Shown piece by piece: positions 11,799 through 23,345 of a DNA stretch of 64,000 bases (positions are counted from its first letter, which is position 1; each line of letters starts with the position of its first letter). The DNA is from Eutrigla gurnardus (Eukaryota > Chordata > Actinopteri > Perciformes > Triglidae). The stretch is from assembly GCA_963514095.1 (NCBI GenBank), contig OY741268.1, positions 12,112,208 to 12,176,207 of the forward strand, in the 5' to 3' direction. The position numbers and the translations under genes were made by a program. A model generated the notes under the pieces. It was not told where the DNA came from. It did not search any database and was given only the letters and a program-made list of their open reading frames with translations.

Positions 11799-13591
11799 TT
11801 AAAGGAGAAATCCGGTCATTTTTGACCCCATTTTCATTGTCCCCAGGGTCATCCCGACTTATTCGAAGCAAATAAGCCTTCCAGACTCGCTCCAATGCTA
11901 ACCCATTGGGGCAACTTTTATCTGCTTTCATGGGCCTCAGAAAACAATTCCAAGACCTATGCAACACAGGTTGGGTCCGTACAAGACACGACTGCGCTCG
12001 TTTAGCTCAAATAGTGTGGCAAAAAGACATAAATATGTGTGTTTTTGCATGGAGTTACTCACCTCAAATCACCCTGTAGACATTAGCAGTAGATAGCCGA
12101 GCGCCTGTCGTCCCTCCCAGTCACCGCAGAAACGAAAACGTTTTCCTCATAGTTTTGATTTTGTATCCATAAAGAAACGACTGAGCAGTGCAGTCGTCAT
12201 GTCCTTAATAAATCCATGAAGCTGTTATGTCCATATGTATGACTATGTTACAACATAGCAACGATAGCTTCAGCTAGTAACGTGCCGGGCGCTCGTCCGT
12301 CCCAGTCACCGCAGAAACGAAAACGTTTTCCTCGTAGATTTTGTATCCATAAAGAAACGATCGAGCAGTGCAGTCGTCATGTCCGTAATAAATCCATGAA
12401 GCTGTTATGTCCATATGTATGACTATGTTACAACATAGCAACAATAGCTTACAGCTAGTAACGTTCCGGGCGCTCGTCCATCCCAGTCACCGCAGAAACG
12501 AAAACGTTTTCCTCGTAGATTTTGTATCCATAAAGAAACGACTGAGCTGTGCAGTCGTCATGTCCGTAATAAATCCATGAAGCCGTTATGTCCATATGTA
12601 TGACTATGTTACAACATAGCAACGACTGCTTACAGCTAAACAGTAGCCGGGAGACAAAACAATGCAAGTCTCGCGCAAGTTCCCGTCTGCCGTCCTCACT
12701 CTGGAGCTGTTTTCAAGCCAATACAGTGACAAACTTCTTTCCGTCGAGCAGTGCCGTCATGTCCATATGACAGTGTAACTAGCGCTAGCCTACATAGTAA
12801 GATTGCTTAGCCTGTGTGACAGTTGAACCTGCTACAGCGACAACAAATCTCGCGCAGTCTCAGTAGGCTAGTTGTGTTGACGAGTGGGAGTCGCGTGTCG
12901 CGTGTCGCGTGTGCAGACTGCAGTCTCTCATCAACAGAGTGAGATCAAAGTGACCCTTGCGCGACTGTCCAAGATTTGTCACTGTATTGGCTTGAAAACA
13001 GCTCCAGAGTGAGGATGGCAGACGGGAACTTGCGCGAGACTTGCATTGTTTTGGCTCCCGGCTACTGTTTAGCTGTAAGCAGTCGTTGCTATGTTGAAAC
13101 ATAGTCATACATATGGACATAACAGCTTCATGGATTTATTACGGACATGACGACTGCACAGCTCGGTCGTTCTTTATGGATACAAAATCTACAAGGAAAA
13201 CGTTTTCGTTTCTGCGGTGACTGGGATGGACGACAGGCGCTCGGCTATCTACTGCTAATGTCTACAGGGTGATTTGAGGTGAGTAACTCCATGCAAAAAC
13301 ACACATATTTATGTCGTTTTGCCACACTATTTGAGCTAAACGAGCGCCGTGGTGTCTCGTACGGACCCAACCTGTGTTGCATAGGTCTTGGAATTGTTTT
13401 CTGAGGCCCAGGAAAGCAGATAAAAGTTGCCCCAATGGGTTAGCATTGGAGCGAGTCTGGAAGGCTGCCAGGCAGGTACAGATCTCGGGCTAGGCAACGT
13501 CAATTTTTGTCGGGTCTTTTGCTTCTAATAAGTCGGGATGACCCTGGGGACAACGAAAATGGGGTAAAAAATGACCGGATTTCTCCTTTAA
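11799..13591. mobile_element. Foldback TTAA element (T2/Kolobok-like, non-autonomous)
   Basis: A 1.8 kb element bounded on both sides by TTAA (11,799-11,802 and 13,588-13,591). Inside the TTAA the termini are perfect inverted repeats starting AGGAGAAATCCGGTCA. The inverted similarity runs deep into the element: 11,803-12,160 pairs with 13,587-13,200, and 12,636-12,740 pairs with 13,078-12,973. Only about 230 bases (12,741-12,972) remain as an unpaired centre. The arms encode the same meaningless peptide on opposite strands (from about 12,588 + and 13,120 -). A TTAA target and TTAAAGG-type ends are features of the T2/Kolobok group described in Xenopus and fish. There is no transposase, so any movement would need one in trans. 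The right arm has about 50 extra bases near 13,465-13,520 and the left arm has extra tandem copies. Confidence 0.8.
12116..12660. repeat. Three-copy tandem array of a ~182-bp unit
   Basis: The unit begins with 'cccagtcaccgcagaaacga' at 12,116, 12,301 and 12,482 (spacings 185 and 181). Each unit includes 'gtccatatgtatgactatg' and 'cgtcatgtcc'. The opposite arm of the foldback element has a single inverted copy (about 13,220-13,075), so the array expanded after or independently of the inverted duplication. The units differ by a few substitutions and small indels. Confidence 0.85.
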
Positions 13592-14984
13592 TGGAGTGGT
13601 GCATATGAAATAGTAATGCATAGTCAAGTCTTAGTTTTATTTATACAACACATTTTAAACCAACAGGAGGGACAAACTTGCATTCTCTCTTCTGACAATT
13701 GGGTAGATGGATAGATGAAATGATTAGATGGGCTTTCAATCCTGAGACAGCCACGGATATAACGTAAAGATAGTTTCAACAAATACAACAAAAGAAGAAT
13801 ACCAACCCTTTAATTTATAAGATTAACATAGATTTTACACAAAAAAGATATGATTGGTTTATAAAACATGATGCATTGCTAAATATTGAACTAGCCAACA
13901 GTTTAATTTACCTGTATGCCTCTACTTTTACTTAAGTACATTACATTGTGGTATTGTTCTTTTCTTAAGTCAAATATTGGAATAGTGACGTTAGTGAAGA
14001 TCTCAAGAGCATTCCTCCTAAATAATGTTAAATAGCTTTAGATTGAAATGCAACTGAACATAAGAAGAGCTGTTGAAGAGGCGAAGGAGAAGAAGGGAGG
14101 AAGACAAATATTGAAATGGAGAGAATGGGGCGTAGAAGGGGTTGTCAGGGTGATGTGGGGTCACATGTGTAAATTGGGTCATGGGTTTAGCATTGCTCAG
14201 CCATGTTCTCATGGAGCATCGTTACGGGCGGACGTGCCAAGTCGAGGCTCACGCTTTATGTAATGCTCGAGAGGTGGAGTGCCGAGCTCTGCTCAGAATC
14301 AAACCCGCCTTTCTTGAACCAAACTCCCACTCGTCTGTGACGTGAATATTCATCTGTCCTGACGAAATCAGACACCGTCAGGTAAACCCAGTGCACCCGA
14401 AATGTTTTGACAGATTCCAAGGTTACTGAGGTATTTTGACCAAAGGCGGAGCAAAAATATTTTGATACGCGGGATACTGTGATCCAAAATTAATGGCATA
14501 TTTTTGAAGCTGGTCTTCGGTTCTCTGTTGCTGGATCGGTTTGTGAAAAAGTCACGGTTTATCTCTGTGCCATTAGATCCAGGCCCATCTGCATGACATT
14601 ATCATTACATCAAAGTCCACTGTGTATTCCACTGATAGAAATCAGACCACGGTGTTAAAGTGACAAAGCTGCTGTCAAAGATACATGGCGAGCTTTCCCA
14701 ACTACACATGCTGTATGCAGAATCTGCATGGTTTGGCATGGAATGGCACTGATCAGTAGCCTCTGGTTTTATGGTGTGACAACATAGTATGAAGCAATAC
14801 TGTAAACCTCCGTGTACGGTCTAGAGGGAACAGGGCTGCACAAAGTTACTAATGTGATATGGTCGGTGCTTGTGGAATTAATTATTAATCATTTACTTTA
14901 ATTTACTCAGATGAGGCTCTAACGCTTGTTTCTACTTTTTCGCTCTTACTTTATGAGCAATAATATGTTGTGGTTCCTACTTCT
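13592..14984. other. Intergenic DNA, no gene recognised
   Basis: AT-rich with short open frames only. No motif or repeat family was recognised. Confidence 0.4.
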
Positions 14985-15360
14985 GACAAATGTACGTTGC
15001 TTTCTACAATAGCGTCTGCTAAATGCCCGAAATATAAATGTAATAGTATAACATGTATTTTGGCGTTTTCTTGAGAGGTCATTATTACTTCCTTTGCTCG
15101 TGCCCGAGGCTCCTTTTCATGGAGCTTCCATTGTTGACCACAGTTCGCCAGAGTCTCCTGTCCGTTTCCATGTCCGCTTGCTCTGTCTGATGTTGGTCTC
15201 CAGGTCCCTTCGCCAGGTGTTCTTGGGCTGGTCTCTTTTTCCATCTAAGCCTGCCTTGTGATGCTGGCAGCAATACACCCAGCAAGTGGGAAATTGATCG
15301 GATGAACCGATATCGAAACTCGAGGGAGGGACATTCAGACAGACAGAGGCTCCTCCCATT
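14985..15360 (-). pseudogene. LINE reverse-transcriptase ORF, C-terminal relic
   Basis: Read on the minus strand, 15,250-15,175 gives 'KRDQPKNTWRRDLETNI', a pattern typical of the region just before the end of LINE ORF2 proteins (consensus-like GRPKxTWRRDLE). The expected follow-on 'WRTVVN' and a short basic tail appear in a different frame (about 15,157-15,085), so a frameshift separates them. Further downstream on the same strand, 'gcatttagcagacgct' (about 15,028-15,013) matches a common fish repeat tail. The rest of the LINE is missing. The clade cannot be named from this fragment. Confidence 0.6.
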
Positions 15361-16291
15361 TCATGTAGATTTGACTAATTGTCTTTATTTTTTGTCTTTG
15401 TCTGCAACCCTGACCTGATAATACAAGCATTTATAAAAATTCAGCGAAACTTTTTCATACTCTCGCGTGAAACTCGCGTCACGGAAACAGCTTGGTAAAT
15501 ACGGAAGTGGTGTCGGCGCAGCGCTAGCGTTAGCAGCCGAGGATAGAAGCTATCAGGCAAGTGTTCTTTTAAATAAACTCCTGATGTACTTACAAACTTT
15601 CAAATGCCTTGTTTTGTGAGTACAGACCCTATGTGTACTACTGCAGAAGTTTGGTAACATTTCATGCATTATTAGTGGGGTAATTTACGAGATATACAAG
15701 ATGTACCATCGCGCTATTACTAAGCCATTCGGCTGATAGCCCCATCTTGACCAATGCTGACCATCGCTAAAAATGCTTCCGAGGGGGTATTTGGCTGGAT
15801 GTCATGGTGGAAATTACCTAGGGTGCATTTTACTTCGAACCATCACTTTAAACATGAAATGGTTTTTGGCAAATCTGTTCAGCTAAGAACAACATGCTAC
15901 TTCCACCTTTGGTCCTGACAGACACATAACTCAAAAGAGAATAATTTTACGATACATGAACTGCACTGAAACAAAAAAAGGAGAGAATACAAATAAAAAA
16001 GAAAACATTGCCTACTGTGACGACGTGGTTGGGATAATAATCCAGTGGAAAAAGCATATTTGAGCAGTGTTGAGAGTCCCAGTGAAGTTTGAGCGCACAT
16101 TCTTTATTATAGCCATAAAATCCAAGAGAGGATTCTTTAACATGTGTTTGTGTACACTGATGATGTGTAGTCAGTGTGAATAAATTACAAATATGAGACC
16201 GACGCAGACGAGGAGCAAGACGGATCGTCTCCGAGCACCCTCGTTACCATGAGTTAGTATCGAAGCCGTTTCCATGCTTCATGACATCAAG
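15361..16291. other. Intergenic DNA, no gene recognised
   Basis: Nothing supportable as a gene. A short GC-richer patch at 15,460-15,540 contains several CG dinucleotides but no open frame of interest. Confidence 0.4.
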
Positions 16292-16546
16292 CTAGTGCAT
16301 TGTGGGATTACGGCTGGAACGCATCAGTGACCAATCAGGTGGCTTGGCCGCAACCGTTCTATAAGAAGCTGTGTGGTCTCGTCCTGAGAATGTGACCGAG
16401 CATATTGAGCTTCATAAGGGAGGGAAATGGCTCTGAAAGTATGACAGGTATGATAAACCTTCCTCTAAATGTGGGCCAGTTGGAATGCACGTCTAAATAA
16501 AACACAGAGAGAGACAGTTGCTACAGGTGAAAATAAAATAAACCAA
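16292..16546 (+). repeat. Dispersed repeat family A, copy 2
   Basis: Direct-orientation partner of 4046-4280, sharing most of its length, including 'gagcttcataagggaggg' (cf. 'ggcttcataagggaggaa') and the terminal AAATAAAATAAACC. It includes an insertion 'tcgtcctgagaatgtgac' absent from copy 1, so one of the two has gained or lost that segment. Confidence 0.75.
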
Positions 16547-17935
16547 AGTGCATTTTTTAAATGCCGTATATCTATTTTTGTCGGGGGGAAAGTAGAAATT
16601 CATTACTTGAATTTCATCTCTCAAATATGTAATCTGTGAAAGTGTTTTGCAAATAAAGGGCCTGAAGTATGAGGGCTGATCACTTCATCTCGTGCTTCAT
16701 TGAAGTACGTGCATTGTAACACGGCGAGCCGGATCTTACACTAAAACCCTGTAATATCACCCGTATCAAAGCCTGACAAGACGTATGCTGCAACATAAAC
16801 CGTGTTGATGGAGAAGCACCTCATGAATGCGTTGGTACTTGTAAACCACAGCGTCAGGTCTTATCGGCTGATAATTTGATTCTCATTCGTGGGCGCTTCT
16901 TTTTTTCCTCCGAATGAGAGGTGGAACTTAAGTGATGAGTACTGTTAAAAGGCACAAAGCTGCAGGGAGCTCGCCCTCCGGTGAAGATAAATGTCATCCC
17001 GTTTCTATGTGAAATTTGTCTAGCAGGGATGTGTTCCCAGGATAAACACTGGGTGATAAAAACAAAAAAAAAACCTCAGCCTGCATGAATTATGTTGCTC
17101 TAAAAGCAACATAAAGCATTCGGGATTTACCATGGATTGCGGGTGGTTTTCAACAGACGTAGAGGACCTGAAGACAGCAGAAAAAATTTGGAGTCCTTGA
17201 ATTTAATAAATCGTTTATATATAATTTTGTTTTAACGTCAAATCACATATCTCAATTTCCATTAAGTCGTGACTCCCTGAGTTCTGATCCATTGCGTCGT
17301 TTACAGGCCTGTGTTTTCTATGGGAAGCACTTTTCATGCTTTCCTGTCATTGAGGTAACTGGTCGGATTCCTCGGCACACTGGCAAACAGTAGCTTTTGT
17401 GTTCACCGTGCTGGATCACTGAGCAAGGAGAGGGAGGGAGAAAGTGTATTCTCTTTTTTTCCCCACTTCGTCTTTTTAGCCTGTGTGGCATTCTCCTCGC
17501 CACCTCATGTATGGAACCTTTTCACAAACGAGGCTGGCCTTGCTTTTGGGAAAAGACACAGACTTGTTTTGCATATTGCACAGCTTCTACCAGACACAAA
17601 GTCTTCTCACTGTCTCTTTTTGCTTTCATTTTTCCTGTATGAAGAAACACTGAATGTTTAAGAAGCTTTTCATAAAAACATTCAGGTCATCATCACTGTA
17701 AAAACTGAAATCGGTCCTTTCAAAGTAAAACAGACATGCGCACAGATTAAAAATGTAAGCAGTTTCTTAAATTATTGACTGACTTTGTGTACCATTTGTG
17801 TAGCTTTCAAAGGTATATTAAGATGGACGACATGACAGCTCCCCAAAAGTGAAGCCAAAAAAACGTGATCACTCCCTGGTGGTTGTCTGCTGTATAGATC
17901 ATAAACCCCGCCCCTTCCAAACCCCAAACGTGAAC
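16547..17935. other. Intergenic DNA, no gene recognised
   Basis: No exon, RNA gene or repeat was recognised beyond short homopolymer runs. Confidence 0.4.
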
Positions 17936-18135
17936 GTGCAAATGTTTTATGTTTTTGTAGTCTCTTTGTAGTTGTCTTGTGTTTCTTTGTTCCCATTTTG
18001 AGTCTATTCCTGGTTGGTATGTGTCTCTTTGAGTGACGTTTTGTAGGTAAAGGCGAGGCGGCCCCTGAATTTTTGGGCCCCTGGGCCTGTGCCTAGTAGA
18101 CCCGGGCGATAATTCATCCATGTCTGGCTCCAAAT
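17936..18135. repeat. Teleost interspersed repeat with internal subrepeats
   Basis: Begins with loosely repeated 'gtctctttgtagttgt / gtgtttctttgttccc' blocks and ends in 'gggcccctgggcctgtgcc...agacccgggcgataattcatcc'. I recognise this arrangement as a common percomorph repeat. It is non-coding. Confidence 0.6.
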
Positions 18136-19101
18136 GACGTCAAAAAATGTTGGCTTGATGTCGGCGCAGTAGGTACACGTCGTCCATCTATTTGCATTTG
18201 AAGACAGAATGTGACACCATTTCAAAGACAGATCCATTTCTCCTGGATTTGGTGGATCAAGCTCAAAGAGAGCTCATACTGATGAGACTCAAACCAGAAA
18301 CCCTACCATTACTGCATGACCAAATATAACTTCCATGTTTAATTTTGGAGCAAATCTTTTAGAAATGGGGCTCCTCTCTGTGTCCAGCACAGTTCACGTC
18401 CCCGAGTGTTTCCTCCAGCGACCAACACCGTATGATGAGTGGAAGCCTTCTAATCTTGTTGGTCACGGATTAGAAAAGGCTTCAGATTCTTGATTCCAGC
18501 TTTAGTTAATTTGGTGACCTTATCACTGCATGCTGTTATCCGCTGTGTCTCCAAGCAGGGCAGTTCCTGATTAACTGAGAATGTGTGGAACCCGGCGGTG
18601 AACGCCCTTTTGTTTTGCCTCACAACATCGTCCGCCTCCCTCCTCCGTTTGGGTTGAACGTGATCTGACGGCAAGCGGAGCACATGTGCCGACCGTCAGC
18701 CGATGTCAAGATGTGCATGTGTGCAGTGTCACTGTCAAATAGTGCGGAGCTGCCCAGCACCTCGCCGCTTCTACTCTGCACTCACACACTCTTTATCGGC
18801 AAAAGGGTCCATGAGATTTTGTCATGTAATTATCTATTTCAACAGAAGGAGTCTGCCAGAAAGTTAGACTTTTAGGAGTGATATAATTTTCCGCCTGACT
18901 GAATCCGCCTGGAGAATACTTTGTAGGTCACACCTAAACATCTGAGTGGCCACTGTGCTTAAAACAAGATACAAGTACGTGTTGAAGACGGGGCCTCCCT
19001 AACTTTCTGTTTGGGATCCTTGCTGATCACATGGTCCTGACTTTAGAAAAGAAATGTGGAGGAAGAAATATCTCAAGTGCATGCACCCTTACTTATGTTT
19101 C
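18136..19101. other. Intergenic DNA, no gene recognised
   Basis: No supported gene. Short open frames (for example 18,450-18,683 on the minus strand) show no motif. Confidence 0.4.
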
Positions 19102-19782
19102 TAAAGCCCCTTTCCCACTGGACAATAAAAAACACTAACACCCACTAACATCTGGTTTTTGCCTTCAGTGGGAAAGGTTACAATCCGCATTAATTCCCGG
19201 GACAAATGACTCTGCGGTAGTCACATGTATTTATCGGCTCCAGCTCCGATCGGCAGTGATGGAAACATGATACCTGGGCGGTCACAATCGCTTTCAGTGC
19301 TATGAGACACACGTTGAAGTGAATATATGTTCAATAAAATCAACAGGAATTCAACCCATTATTATATTGTATTAACATACAAATCATCCAATTAACATGC
19401 TCTCCTCAAAGCCGCCCCACTCCAGTCAGACAAAAGTCATTTCACCTTGCAGATCGTCACAAAACGCACTATATTCAAACTCAAACTAATCAAATCCGTC
19501 TTTGTTGGTCACAATTACCAAGTCTGGTTAGAGTTTCAAAGAGAGACTGAAAACGTAGCAGATACAAAAAAGACACAACTACACAACATTCTTTCACGCT
19601 TTACTAACGCTGCTTCTGGTGCAGGCCGGCTCCTCTATGACGTCGAAGCTGACACACCAGAGAGAAAAAAGGCCAGTTCAACAGCACGACATACTCACAA
19701 TGGGAGTCTGTGGCCTATTTTTATTGGGTTTTCTCATGTTTCAAAAACCTGCATATAGACGCACACATTTTGATGGGGAAAC
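19102..19782 (+). mobile_element. Dispersed element B, uninterrupted copy
   Basis: About 680 bp. The left end 'taaagcccctttcccactgg' and the right part 'cacaccagagagaaaaaa...cacacattttgatggggaaa' match sequences at 41,515-41,682 and 43,095-43,240. Those are the separated halves of a second copy inside pcgf1 intron 4. The termini resemble each other as imperfect inverted repeats (CCTTTCCCAC against CCTTTCCCCAC on the other strand), which suggests a non-autonomous DNA transposon. No transposase is encoded. Confidence 0.65.
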
Positions 19783-20575
19783 GTTGTGACAAACCAAAGT
19801 AGCTTTGCTTGAATATCAATTGCTGACTTTGCTAAAAAATACCAGCGAAATTAATTGAAACCAAAGGAATTCATGAAAAAAGCATAATTTTGATGAGGTC
19901 AAATGAGATAAACCGATGTGTAATAAAGTAATAAGTCGGACGGGAAGACAAACAAACCAAATCTGTCTTTGTTAACAGTTGGAAGAGTTGCATAAGACTG
20001 GTCTATATGAAAGCGCAATATGGAGAAGACTGCTGCAAATCAGTTATGATGATGAGCAGGAGAAATAAAACAGTGCATTGCTAAGCATGGGGACAATTCA
20101 TAAAAGAGCAAATTCCTAATATACAACAGGAGGGCGTGTACATATTGTATGTCTAATCAAATGGGTGGTGGCCATTAAAGGGAACAGAGCAAGCTATGCA
20201 TGAAGTGAAAGTTATGCCTTTTATTGCCCTCTAACATCATCCAGTGGGAACTATAACAATAGGTCTCACAGCTTCGGATGGTTTCAGCATGACACAAACA
20301 GAGTATAAAGTCACCTTTATATCACAGAGATGAGTCAGAGCGAGCAGAAAGGTCGTCCATTAGCCTTCAAATGCAACATGCTGGAATGATTCAGCTTCTG
20401 TGTGGTTTCCTTTTATGGTTTAAGAACATGGCTTTTTAATCATCACAGTCTAAATGTCTCATGGAAGTCTTGCTTGATGTGTGTGAGGTCAGGAGGGAAC
20501 ACAAGTCTCAACGATGTCAAGGTCAATCCAGGTTTAGGAAAAGAGCGTGGTTGATGATGATGACTGATGTCTGAT
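19783..20575. other. Intergenic DNA, no gene recognised
   Basis: AT-rich. No coding or repeat signal was recognised. Confidence 0.4.
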
Positions 20576-20695
20576 GTGACAAACGTTTACTTTTAGTTTC
20601 CCACGGGACACGAACGGAGGTCTCCTGGACAAAAGTCCTGTGTTTGTTAGACCCGTCCACCTCCTGTTTGGACTATCTCCTCTTTATACTACATC
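20576..20695. repeat. Dispersed repeat family C, copy 1
   Basis: Shares the pattern 'gtttcccacgggacacg', 'ggtctcctggacaaaagtcc', 'tgtgtttgttagac' with 23,236-23,345. It is short and diverged. Confidence 0.5.
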
Positions 20696-22513
20696 TGTTG
20701 CTCCGCCCTTTATGCCACAGGTGGGCGCCTCAAAAACACATGCTCACATGCTAAGTGAATGTCGGTGTCATTATCTGACACTTTAGCGCTGAGAGAACAG
20801 GTTGGCCCCGCCCCTTTAGGAGACAAGGTCCTGGGTCTATCAACTTCAGTGGGAGAAACCAACGTGAACACAGACTAGAATCAATTTTTATCACCACAAA
20901 GTAAATATTGGAACCAAAGAGAACATAATATTCATAACTATGTTTTTTATTGTGTCTAACCAACCTGTTTCAAAATTGTAAGCCATCGATAACTTACATT
21001 CGCTAAATATGGCTATGAGCTGTGTACATTTCTAATCATTCTTTATAATGTTTTGCGTCATCTTTTGCTACAATAAAGCCTCTTGCAAAAGCAAATGATA
21101 TTCACCTTTGCTGTAAAAAACCTTTGCTTTACTTTGCAGATCTAGATATTCTGAATGTGGAATGCAGTTTGGTGGATGCTTCCAGAACACACTGCGGCCC
21201 CATGGTTAGATACATTTTTTTAATATGGGTGGCCCCAGAAGGAGTTATACTCCTAACCTTGGCAGGGTTACACTCCCCCTAGTTGATTTATAAGTGACAT
21301 GCAGCTTAAGATAACTTCTTAGGGTATAAGGACGTGCTGTATTAGAGCCGTTATCTGGTGTGAAAATATGTATTTATCCTTCATGGCTACACCTCTCAGG
21401 CGTGCCTCAAACAGCATTTATTTTAGGCAATGTGGTTTGTATTTAACAGTCTATAAAGAGTGATATGACTGACAACTTACTCTACATTAGATACACTGTT
21501 TTTCTTTTTAAATACCACCTACAGGAACACGCTCACATGCAAAACAGACAGCCTCTTGCAGCCTCTCTTTACCCTTCTCCCCCTGAAGCACACTGACAAT
21601 GATTGATTGTTGGGAAACAGTGGTAATTTTGCTGCGCTGGAATGCCCATTACAGCGAGATTCTCGCACCCCTACGAAATTCCACCTCGCCGGTGAGTCGA
21701 GGCGTCACAGGCGGACTCAAAATACGCCTGGAATCTACATTAATTCATTTTTAAAAGCACAGGGAGGACTTGTTGCTCACTGTTTAGAGAACGATCTTCC
21801 ACGAATCAGTTGCATCTGCTTTTCTCCATTTCTCTTCCTCGGTTTCTTCTTCCCTCTGCCGCTCCGCGCTGAGTCCATTTAAAGGCAGCAAAGCAAACAC
21901 GGTCTCTTTCATGTACAAGCTTTTAGGCCTCTGTTTTGGGCCCGTCCGTCTCATAAAAGGTTGATGGCACTTCACGGACCGCTGGGTCACATGAGAGAGG
22001 AGCCCGGAGTCGCAGCGCTGCAGTGTAATCAGCTGCGGAGACTGTGGCAGGGATGCTGGATGTGGCAGATGGTGAAACCTCCCACCTTTTTTATTCGTTA
22101 ATTTATATGTCCCATGGGTTTTCTTTTACTCTTAATTTCGCAATCTGTTATTATTCTCTTTTCGACATCTGCAAATAAACAAACTAAGCCACTCAGTGAT
22201 GAATGGTAATGCCCTGAGCTTTGTCCATGATCCCTCTGTCTGGTGTTAATTAGCACTCAGGGGCTGAGGTTGACCATGACGTGATACTGGGTCTGATGTC
22301 ATGGAGTCCAGCGACCTCGCAGGTCAGACGCCACATTGCACACAGCGGCTTTGATGCTCAGAAATATTGAGTCATTTGTTCGAGCCCTTGGGTGGCATTG
22401 ATTATCATCTTCCCGAGCGTCCTCTGGAACCACGACGGAGACGTTAGACCGTTACTCTTCACTTGGCTTTGCCAGGTTGCAGTAGTGTGATTGCCCCAAA
22501 ACAGACAACTGAA
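20696..22513. other. Intergenic DNA, no gene recognised
   Basis: Nothing supportable as a gene. An open frame on the + strand at 21,607-21,882 shows no motif beyond a hydrophobic C-terminal stretch and is treated as chance. Confidence 0.4.
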
Positions 22514-22535
22514 CCCCCCCCCCCCCCCCCCCCCC
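22514..22535. repeat. Poly-C tract
   Basis: An uninterrupted run of about 22 C bases, directly visible. Such runs are length-unstable and prone to sequencing error. Confidence 0.9.
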
Positions 22536-23235
22536 AATCTGAGGGGAGAACAACGGCCCGGCTGTAGTCACAACAGAGCTGGGAAACAGTTCTTCATTGT
22601 CTAGATGTGTTTCATTATAAGACCGGACTTACAATGACATTGTTTAGGTGGTTGTTTAATTTGTATAATAAACAAAACCGAGCACTGCAAAGAAATAAAA
22701 CAATAGGAAACTTTGCCACATTAATCAATTACATAATTAATTCAAAACTGGAATCAAATGTACGCACAAAAAATAAACACAATACACACAAATACATTAT
22801 TAATATGATTTTTTTTTGTGCCGTAAAATCAGATTTTTATTTTTGTTAGACTTATATTTATGTTCATTTCAGTTCTTTTTATGAATTAAAATATGAATTT
22901 ATTTTTCTAATATTGTAACTTTGTTCATTCCTGATCTTGTGTTAAAAAATGAATAATTATTTTTTTCCTGTTATTGAAAATACTGAATCTTTACACAAGC
23001 CAGTCGCCAGAATTTTGCCTTGAATCATGCTTGCAGAAACGTACAATGCCACATGATTAATGTAAAAGCATTTATAATGTTTAGACAACAAAACTACTTG
23101 GATAAAGGGAGAATGAACATCATGCTTTGTGTTAAAATTAACATAACATTAACATAAGATATTTCCATAGCAGACTATCTTATGTAAAATTATGTAACAA
23201 GGGTGACAACATTACATTACAACTGTGAAGTCTTT
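22536..23235. other. AT-rich intergenic DNA
   Basis: Strongly AT-rich with many short A and T runs. No gene recognised. Confidence 0.4.
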
Positions 23236-23345
23236 CTCTTTGTTTCACACTGGACACGCAAAGCGGTCTCCCTGGTGAAAGTCCTGTGTTTGTTTGACTG
23301 ATCCATTACCCTAAATGCAATTTGTCACTTCTTATACTCATTATT
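23236..23345. repeat. Dispersed repeat family C, copy 2
   Basis: Matches copy 1 near 20,600 ('ctctttgtttcacactggacacg', 'ggtctccctggtgaaagtcctg' read as short blocks) in the same orientation. Roughly 100 bp remain. Confidence 0.5.

Noticed and set aside
12116..12660. Regularly spaced repeats that could suggest a CRISPR array
   Set aside because: Units are 181-185 bp direct tandem copies without unique spacers, inside a eukaryotic transposon.
12588..13120. Two nearly identical predicted peptides on opposite strands (MSICMTM...)
   Set aside because: They are the two arms of the foldback element, not a duplicated gene.
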